From positions 1 to 10,070 of the forward strand of contig JAFGCE010000019.1 in assembly GCA_016932755.1 (NCBI GenBank): a DNA stretch of 10,070 nucleotides. The letters run 5' to 3'. The notes beneath the pieces were generated by a model. It saw nothing but the letters and a program-made list of their open reading frames with translations. It ran no database searches and was not told the origin of the DNA. The DNA comes from Candidatus Woesearchaeota archaeon (GTDB taxonomy: Archaea; Nanobdellota; Nanobdellia; Woesearchaeales; JAGWAF01). Below are positions 6,008-10,070 of this stretch, one piece after another. The translations under genes were made by a program, and so were the position numbers. How positions within the stretch are numbered: position 1 is the stretch's first letter; the number at the start of each line of letters is the position of its first letter.

Positions 6008-7209
6008 TTTTTAACTCTCTCCCTGAAATATCTGTCTTTTATCAGCTCTTTTGCAAGGGATTCTGGGGTTGTGTGCTTCCTTGTTATTTTTGCGAAAATC
6101 CTTCCTTTTTTCGTGAATGTTTTCCTGTATTTTTTCCTGAAATCCTTTACCCTGTTTTCCATAATCAGGGGAGGCCCCTGCCATTCAACTGATTCAGGCA
6201 GTTTTTTCTTTTTTGCCAGATACCAGAACAGCGCGTTTTTCTTTTTGTCCCATTCCCACCCTGCATCGCAAACCTCAAACTCTTCAAGCCCTTTTTTTAC
6301 AAAATCAAAAGCCTTCAGGAGCTTTGCTCCGGATACATCCTCTTTTCCTTTTTTTGAAACAGCCTCAATCAAAATATACCCGTTTTTCATTAATTTTTCC
6401 CTGTCTGCCTTTTTTTCTGTAAAAAACATTTTAGAAGGCTTTTTCAGGAATTCCTTTGCATTTTTCACAAACAGGCCAAACTTTTCTTCATCAAGAGCTG
6501 CAGCAGCGTTCCTGTCAGGCTGAACAGGGTCAACGACAACCAGGCTTCCCTGGGTTTTTGACTTGTTGAGCTCAAACAGCGCTTTTCCCCTGTGCACATT
6601 GTAAAAATCAATTACCTGCTTTTTCTTCCATTTGGATGCAGCCCTCATCAATGGCAGGAATCCCTTGTAATGCACTATCAGGATATCCAGCACATGCCCT
6701 GAAAATCCGTTTATGTAGCTCTCAGCTCCGTAAATCTTGTTTGCCTTGCAGAACTTTTTCGCCAGCCTTATGTCATCAGCGTATTTTTTGCCGTTTTTGT
6801 TGAACCATTTCACATGCTCAGGCGAGAAATCAGTGACATTTTGGGCGTTTTTTGCTTTTTTTATGTCCAGTACCGGGACTATCTCAAAATTAAACTTGTT
6901 TTTTATGATAAAATAATCCCTTGAGCCGTGAACCTGCTCTGTTTTGAATGGCTTCAGTATTTTTTTCAGTAGCCTGCTCAGGTTTTCATTACTGTATTTT
7001 AGGCTGAACAGCACAAAAATATCAACATCATGGTCTTCTTTCAGGAAAGTGTTTTTTGCAAAGCTTCCTCCGACAACAGCTTTTGCTGAAATCCTGCTTT
7101 TTTTTATTTGGGAGTTGATTTCCCCGACAAATTCATCTACCTCTTTTATTGTTCTCTTCTTCGGCTTTATGTCAGCAAGAACTTCATCAAGAATCTTTTT
7201 TGCATTCAT
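5992..7209 (-). CDS. cca: Class I (archaeal) CCA-adding tRNA nucleotidyltransferase
   Basis: Adds or repairs the 3'-CCA of tRNAs using CTP and ATP without a nucleic acid template. The 405-residue protein is slightly shorter than usual (about 430-460). The nucleotidyltransferase signature is GGSFAKNTFLKEDHDVDIFV, with Gly48-Ser49 and metal ligands Asp61 and Asp63. FNFEIVPVL supplies the third carboxylate as Glu109, where an Asp is usual. The central domain has YINGFSGHVLDILIVHYKGF, and the C-terminal part has VVDPVQPDRNAAAAL, both archaeal CCA-enzyme hallmarks. The lysine-rich tail fits tRNA binding. There is no Shine-Dalgarno, and a TATA box starts 32 bases upstream, so it is probably leaderless. 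It leads the operon with the COG2426 gene and nurA and is divergent from the antiporter. Confidence 0.93.
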   Translation of the reverse strand: MNAKKILDEVLADIKPKKRTIKEVDEFVGEINSQIKKSRISAKAVVGGSFAKNTFLKEDHDVDIFVLFSLKYSNENLSRLLKKILKPFKTEQVHGSRDYFIIKNKFNFEIVPVLDIKKAKNAQNVTDFSPEHVKWFNKNGKKYADDIRLAKKFCKANKIYGAESYINGFSGHVLDILIVHYKGFLPLMRAASKWKKKQVIDFYNVHRGKALFELNKSKTQGSLVVVDPVQPDRNAAAALDEEKFGLFVKNAKEFLKKPSKMFFTEKKADREKLMKNGYILIEAVSKKGKEDVSGAKLLKAFDFVKKGLEEFEVCDAGWEWDKKKNALFWYLAKKKKLPESVEWQGPPLIMENRVKDFRKKYRKTFTKKGRIFAKITRKHTTPESLAKELIKDRYFRERVKKCRKL

Positions 7210-7230
7210 TGCAGAACAAAACTAGCCTGA

Positions 7231-7243
7231 CAATATATAAAAG
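7231..7243 (-). promoter_or_regulatory. TATA box of the cca operon (leaderless)
   Basis: The minus strand reads CTTTTATATATTG, with TTTATATA starting 32 bases before the cca ATG. Transcription should begin at or within a few bases of the start codon. Confidence 0.65.
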
Positions 7244-7247
7244 CTTT

Positions 7248-7257
7248 GCTATAAAAC
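7248..7257 (+). promoter_or_regulatory. Probable TATA box of the antiporter-endonuclease operon
   Basis: TATAAAA at 7250-7256 lies 59 bases before the antiporter ATG. It would give a leader of about 30 bases that carries GAGGTG at 7298-7303. A second T/A-rich candidate lies at 7264-7272. The cca TATA box is only a few bases away on the other strand. Confidence 0.45.
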
Positions 7258-7308
7258 AAAACATTTTAATAATGCGCATTTCAATTAAGAACCAAAAGAG
7301 GTGCAAGA

Positions 7309-8532
7309 ATGGCAATGGATGCATTGGGGATACTGACTTCCATAACAGCGATACTTCTCATAGGGCTTCTTGTTTCAATACTTTCATCAAGACTGAAGAT
7401 ACCTGATGTTCTCTTGCTGATACTTGTGGGCATAGGTATTGGGGCAGTGGAGTATGAAGGAGCTCCGCTTGTCCAGTTTCCGGTAATATTCCTTACATCA
7501 ATAAGCATCCTTGCTTTGGCAACAATAATATTTGACAGCACATCAAAGCTCAAGCTGAGGGAGTTTGACGTATTTTCTGTGAAGGCATTCAAGCTTGCTT
7601 TTATATTCCTTTTGGCAAATGTGCTTGTTCTGTCTGTGCTTACAAAATACCTTTTCGGGATTCCTATCGGGCTCGGGCTTCTTTTTGCTTCAATCATGAT
7701 GGGAACAGCTCCTGAAATTACTTTGTCGCTGCTTAGCGGAGCAAAGCAGAAGACTATTGAGATACTAAAGCTTGAATCAATAGTAAATACTCCTTTGACA
7801 GTATTGTTCCCTTTCCTTCTCCTTGACCTTATGCAGAAGCTTGAGTTCACAGTTATGTCAGCAGTAATAGGGCAGATTGGGCCTTTCCTTGCAAAATTCG
7901 CAGCAGGCATAGGCTCGGGCGTGCTGGTTGGGATTGTTCTTTTCAAGGTTCTGAAGAGAAAATTCTCGCAGACTTACACTCCTCTGACAATAATTGTCTC
8001 AGCCTTGCTTGCATATGTTCTTGCAGAAAACATAGGGGGCTCAGGCGTGCTGGCAGTAACAACTCTCGGCTTGTTTGTCGGAAATATATACACAAAACAA
8101 AAGATACATGAAGTGCTTACTTTTGAATCAATTCTTGCAAAATCACTCTTTATACTTGTTTTTGTCCTTATCGGAGTCGTAATCCAGATTCCCATTGAAA
8201 AGCAGTTCTTCACTTCAGCAGGAATACTTTTTGCAGTCTATGTTGTGATAAGATATGTTTCAGTTGCCCTTACATTAAGGGGCAAGAAAAGCGACTTCAC
8301 ATTCAAGGAAAAGCTGTTTATGACTTTGAACATGCCCAAAGGAATTGCTGTGGCTGTTGTTGCGTTTACACTGGCAGCTTACAACATTCCGGGCACACCA
8401 GCATATATCCCGGGCATAAGAGTTGTTCTTGACCTGACGCTTTTGTTTATGGTGGCAACAATAGCCCTTTCTGCAATATCAATGTTCTTTGCAAAAGCAC
8501 TTGTAGGAGAAGCGCCCCAGCCTCAAAAATGA
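7309..8532 (+). CDS. CPA1-like cation:proton antiporter homologue lacking the canonical aspartates
   Basis: A 407-residue integral membrane protein with roughly 11-13 hydrophobic segments, in the range of Na+/H+ exchangers. LKIPDVLLLILVGIGIG (about 29-45) and the later KGIAVAVVAFTLA segment fit the cation:proton antiporter fold. Where CPA1 exchangers have a T-D-P motif in the unwound helix, this protein reads GTAPEIT (132-138). Where they have E-S-x-x-N-D it reads ESIVNT (156-161). The two ion-binding Asp positions are therefore Ala134 and Thr161, with Glu136 and Asn160 nearby. Transport activity or ion specificity may differ from the annotated family. The start is ATG at 7309 with GAGGTG 5 bases upstream. 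The stop overlaps the next gene as ATGA. The fold call is good; the exact function is open. Confidence 0.85.
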   Translation: MAMDALGILTSITAILLIGLLVSILSSRLKIPDVLLLILVGIGIGAVEYEGAPLVQFPVIFLTSISILALATIIFDSTSKLKLREFDVFSVKAFKLAFIFLLANVLVLSVLTKYLFGIPIGLGLLFASIMMGTAPEITLSLLSGAKQKTIEILKLESIVNTPLTVLFPFLLLDLMQKLEFTVMSAVIGQIGPFLAKFAAGIGSGVLVGIVLFKVLKRKFSQTYTPLTIIVSALLAYVLAENIGGSGVLAVTTLGLFVGNIYTKQKIHEVLTFESILAKSLFILVFVLIGVVIQIPIEKQFFTSAGILFAVYVVIRYVSVALTLRGKKSDFTFKEKLFMTLNMPKGIAVAVVAFTLAAYNIPGTPAYIPGIRVVLDLTLLFMVATIALSAISMFFAKALVGEAPQPQK

Positions 8533-9302
8533 TAAAGTTTGGACCAGCAGGAACAGGAATGAATTCTCTGGAAGGAATAAAGAAAATAGCAGAGCTGGGC
8601 TTGGACGCTGTTGAGATTGAATTCACATACGGCGTGAGAATGTCAATTGACCTTGCCAAAAAAATAGGGGAAAGGGCAAAAAAACTAAAGCTTGACCTCA
8701 GTGTTCACGCTCCTTATTATATCAACCTGGCATCTGAAGAAAGGGAAAAGATAACAGCGAGCATGAAAAGAATACTTGACAGCTGCGAAAGGGCGCATTA
8801 TCTCGGCGCAAAATACGTTGTTTTTCATCCCGCATTCTACGGCAAAAGAAGCAGGGAAGATGTTTTTGAGATGGTTGAGTTTGCAGTCAACAAAATGCAT
8901 GAGGCAATTGAGGAGCAGGGCTGGAAAAAAGTAAAGCTTGCTCCTGAAACAACGGGAAAGCCGTCACAGTTCGGTGATTTGGACGAGCTTTTGAGGCTGA
9001 AAAAAGAAACAGGCTGTCATCTTTGCGTTGATTTTGCGCATCTGAAAGCAAGAAACAACGGAAAAATTGATTACAAGGAGATTTTTGACAAGCTGAAGCC
9101 GGTGAAGCATATCCATGCCCATTTCTCAGGCATAGAATTTACTGCAAAAGGAGAGAGAAGGCACCTTATAACCACAAAACAGGACCTTGTTCCCTTGCTT
9201 TCTGAGATAAAGAAAAGAAAAGCTGACATCACCATAATCAATGAAAGCCCTGACCCTGTTGGCGATTCCCTGAAAGCAAAGAAATTATTTGAAAAACTGT
9301 AA
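8529..9302 (+). CDS. Endonuclease IV-family (AP endonuclease family 2) TIM-barrel protein
   Basis: Probable apurinic/apyrimidinic endonuclease that cuts DNA 5' to abasic sites with a metal cluster. The 257 residues form one TIM barrel. Likely metal ligands in order are His60 (VHAPYYINLAS), His100 (VFHPAFY), Glu140 (APETTG), Asp168 and His171 (CVDFAHLKA), His198 (HAHFSG), His212 (GERRH) and Glu239 (INESPDP). They parallel E. coli Nfo H69, H109, E145, D179, H182, H216, H231 and E261. The Asp of the bacterial DRH motif is Arg210 here, with Glu209 beside it, as I recall for archaeal relatives. The ATG overlaps the antiporter stop by four bases, which suggests translational coupling. A sugar isomerase-type TIM barrel is a less likely alternative. 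Confidence 0.85.
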   Translation: MIKFGPAGTGMNSLEGIKKIAELGLDAVEIEFTYGVRMSIDLAKKIGERAKKLKLDLSVHAPYYINLASEEREKITASMKRILDSCERAHYLGAKYVVFHPAFYGKRSREDVFEMVEFAVNKMHEAIEEQGWKKVKLAPETTGKPSQFGDLDELLRLKKETGCHLCVDFAHLKARNNGKIDYKEIFDKLKPVKHIHAHFSGIEFTAKGERRHLITTKQDLVPLLSEIKKRKADITIINESPDPVGDSLKAKKLFEKL

Positions 9303-9326
9303 TATTGTCCTTGATTACAATAATCC

Positions 9327-9336
9327 TTTTAAATAA
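9327..9336 (+). promoter_or_regulatory. TATA box of the small unknown gene (leaderless)
   Basis: TTTAAATA starts at 9328, 29 bases before ATG 9357 but only 20 before ATG 9348. The 29-base spacing matches the other leaderless genes in this window and so supports the downstream start. Confidence 0.5.
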
Positions 9337-9356
9337 TTACATACAAGATGTTGTGT

Positions 9357-9704
9357 ATGGGTGCGGAGCCTCAGACTAGCAAGGATTATGCGGTTTCTGA
9401 AGAAGACTGTGCGGTAAAAGATGTCGGGGTTTTTTTGGCAGGGCTTATTGAGTCAGCTTACGGCAAAGCAGATGTTTCTTATGATGACGGAGTTATGAGT
9501 ATCACCTATAACGGCGGGAGAGTTACAAAGGTTTCTCATGCTGAGGAAGGCAGGGTCAGGATAGAAGGAAATCCCCTGGACGAGAAGGTTGTCAGTATCA
9601 GCAGGCTTTTTGACATGCTGGCCGGGCTTTGCGTGAGCTATAACATGGAAAAGGACCTGGAAATCATAGTAACAAGCGGCTTGATAAAAGGGCAAAACCA
9701 ATAA
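9357..9704 (+). CDS. Unrecognised small soluble protein
   Basis: A 115-residue, acidic protein with no membrane segment or signal peptide. An N-terminal tail (about 1-20) with two acidic/Cys-containing turns leads to a helix, DVGVFLAGLIESAYG. Probable beta strands follow, ADVSYDDGVMSITYNGG and RVTKVSHAEEGRVRIEG. A second helix, VSISRLFDMLAGLC, and a final strand, LEIIVTSGLI, complete it. The alternation suggests a compact alpha/beta fold, but I recognise no family or active-site motif. ATG at 9357 is chosen over ATG at 9348 (three more residues) by TATA spacing; neither has a Shine-Dalgarno. It sits 33 bases before the PIN gene, which has its own TATA box, so co-regulation is uncertain. That it is coding is supported by its full span between promoter-like signals and by plausible protein composition. 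Confidence 0.65.
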   Translation: MGAEPQTSKDYAVSEEDCAVKDVGVFLAGLIESAYGKADVSYDDGVMSITYNGGRVTKVSHAEEGRVRIEGNPLDEKVVSISRLFDMLAGLCVSYNMEKDLEIIVTSGLIKGQNQ

Positions 9705-9706
9705 CC

Positions 9707-9716
9707 TTTTTAAAAT
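9707..9716 (+). promoter_or_regulatory. TATA box of the PIN-domain gene (leaderless)
   Basis: TTTTTAAAAT directly follows the preceding stop codon. TTTAAAAT starts at 9709, 29 bases before the ATG. No Shine-Dalgarno is present, so the transcript is probably leaderless. Confidence 0.55.
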
Positions 9717-9737
9717 CCAAAGCAAAAATCAGTTCTG

Positions 9738-10070
9738 ATGAAGAAAATAATACTTGACACAAACTTTTTACTGATACCATACCAGTTTAAGGTAGATATT
9801 TTCTCGGAAATCAGGAGGATATGCAGTTTCAGGTACAATCTGTGCATAATTGACAAGACTATTGATGAGCTTAAGAAGATAATAAAAATCCAGAAGGGAA
9901 AGGACAGGAAGGCTGCAATACTCGCTCTTGTTATGCTTGACCAAAAAAAGCCGTCTGTAATAAAGACAAAAGGAGAAAAGAATGTTGACGAACTTATTGT
10001 TGAAAACTCAGGCAGGGACACTATCGTTGCAACACAGGACAGGATACTCAAAACAAAATTAAAGAAAGCC
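9738..10070 (+). CDS. PIN-domain nuclease, Fcf1/COG1412-like, C-terminus cut off by window edge
   Basis: The visible 111 codons start MKKIILDTNFLLIPYQFKVD, the typical opening of archaeal Fcf1/Utp23-like PIN proteins, which are about 130 residues long. Likely metal-binding acids are Asp7 (LDTNFL), Glu44 (IDEL), Asp84 (NVDELIVE) and Asp101 (ATQDR), the last two framing the usual second half of the site. In eukaryotes Fcf1 acts in 18S rRNA maturation, so a role in pre-rRNA or other RNA processing is inferred for the archaeal form. A VapC-type toxin is less likely: no antitoxin gene is apparent, and the sequence resembles the stand-alone archaeal group. In many archaea this gene lies near translation and transcription genes, but those would be beyond the edge. 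Confidence 0.85.
   Translation, partial: MKKIILDTNFLLIPYQFKVDIFSEIRRICSFRYNLCIIDKTIDELKKIIKIQKGKDRKAAILALVMLDQKKPSVIKTKGEKNVDELIVENSGRDTIVATQDRILKTKLKKA

Noticed and set aside
5828..6523. 231-codon open frame on the plus strand
   Set aside because: It is a shadow of the COG2426 and cca genes; Phe/Ser-rich composition is the complement of Lys/Glu-rich coding sequence.
7281..7946. 221-codon open frame on the minus strand
   Set aside because: It lies antisense to the antiporter, whose membrane segments, motifs and Shine-Dalgarno are clear. The frame's composition is not protein-like and it has no start signals.
9710..10051. 113-codon open frame on the minus strand
   Set aside because: It is antisense to the PIN gene, which has the correct DTNFLL start and acidic residues.
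9738..10070. PIN protein as the toxin of a VapBC toxin-antitoxin pair
   Set aside because: The upstream small protein does not look like an antitoxin DNA-binding domain, the PIN gene has its own promoter, and the sequence resembles the housekeeping Fcf1-like group.

Overview
The window reads as AT-rich archaeal chromosome, most likely from a DPANN-type lineage (Woesearchaeota or Pacearchaeota-like; this is an inference from gene content and small spacers, not a placement). Archaeal hallmarks are the class I (archaeal) CCA-adding enzyme, the DhnA-type class I fructose-bisphosphate aldolase, a NurA nuclease, an Fcf1-like PIN protein, TATA-box promoters and GAGGTG ribosome binding sites. It is gene-dense. 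No gap between genes exceeds about 105 bases, and I see no tRNA, rRNA, mobile element, CRISPR array or integrase.

Layout: (1) 1-1323, minus, the N-terminal 441 codons of phosphoenolpyruvate synthase, cut by the window edge just past the phosphohistidine loop. (2) 1426-2241, plus, a very glutamate-rich coiled-coil protein with a degenerate internal repeat. (3) 4017 down to 2242, minus, a PfkB-family sugar kinase followed by class I aldolase, which looks like a two-gene central-carbon operon. (4) 4422-4093, minus, a small hydrophobic membrane protein with its own promoter and terminator. (5) 7209 down to 4498, minus, a tightly packed operon of CCA-adding enzyme, COG2426 membrane protein and NurA. 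(6) 7309-9302, plus, a CPA1-like antiporter overlapping by ATGA with an endonuclease IV-family TIM-barrel protein. (7) 9357-9704, an unrecognised small protein, and 9738 to the edge, a PIN-domain protein.

Together the genes are largely housekeeping: gluconeogenesis/glycolysis (ppsA, aldolase, kinase), tRNA 3'-end maturation (cca), DNA processing and repair (nurA, nfo-like), ion transport, and probable RNA processing (PIN). No complete new multi-gene system is evident.

The points most worth a second look are: the antiporter homologue that lacks both canonical CPA1 aspartates; the repeat-built acidic protein; the small membrane protein with strong expression signals; NurA encoded without HerA nearby and inside a cca operon; and a clear two-class arrangement of promoters, leaderless versus Shine-Dalgarno-led.
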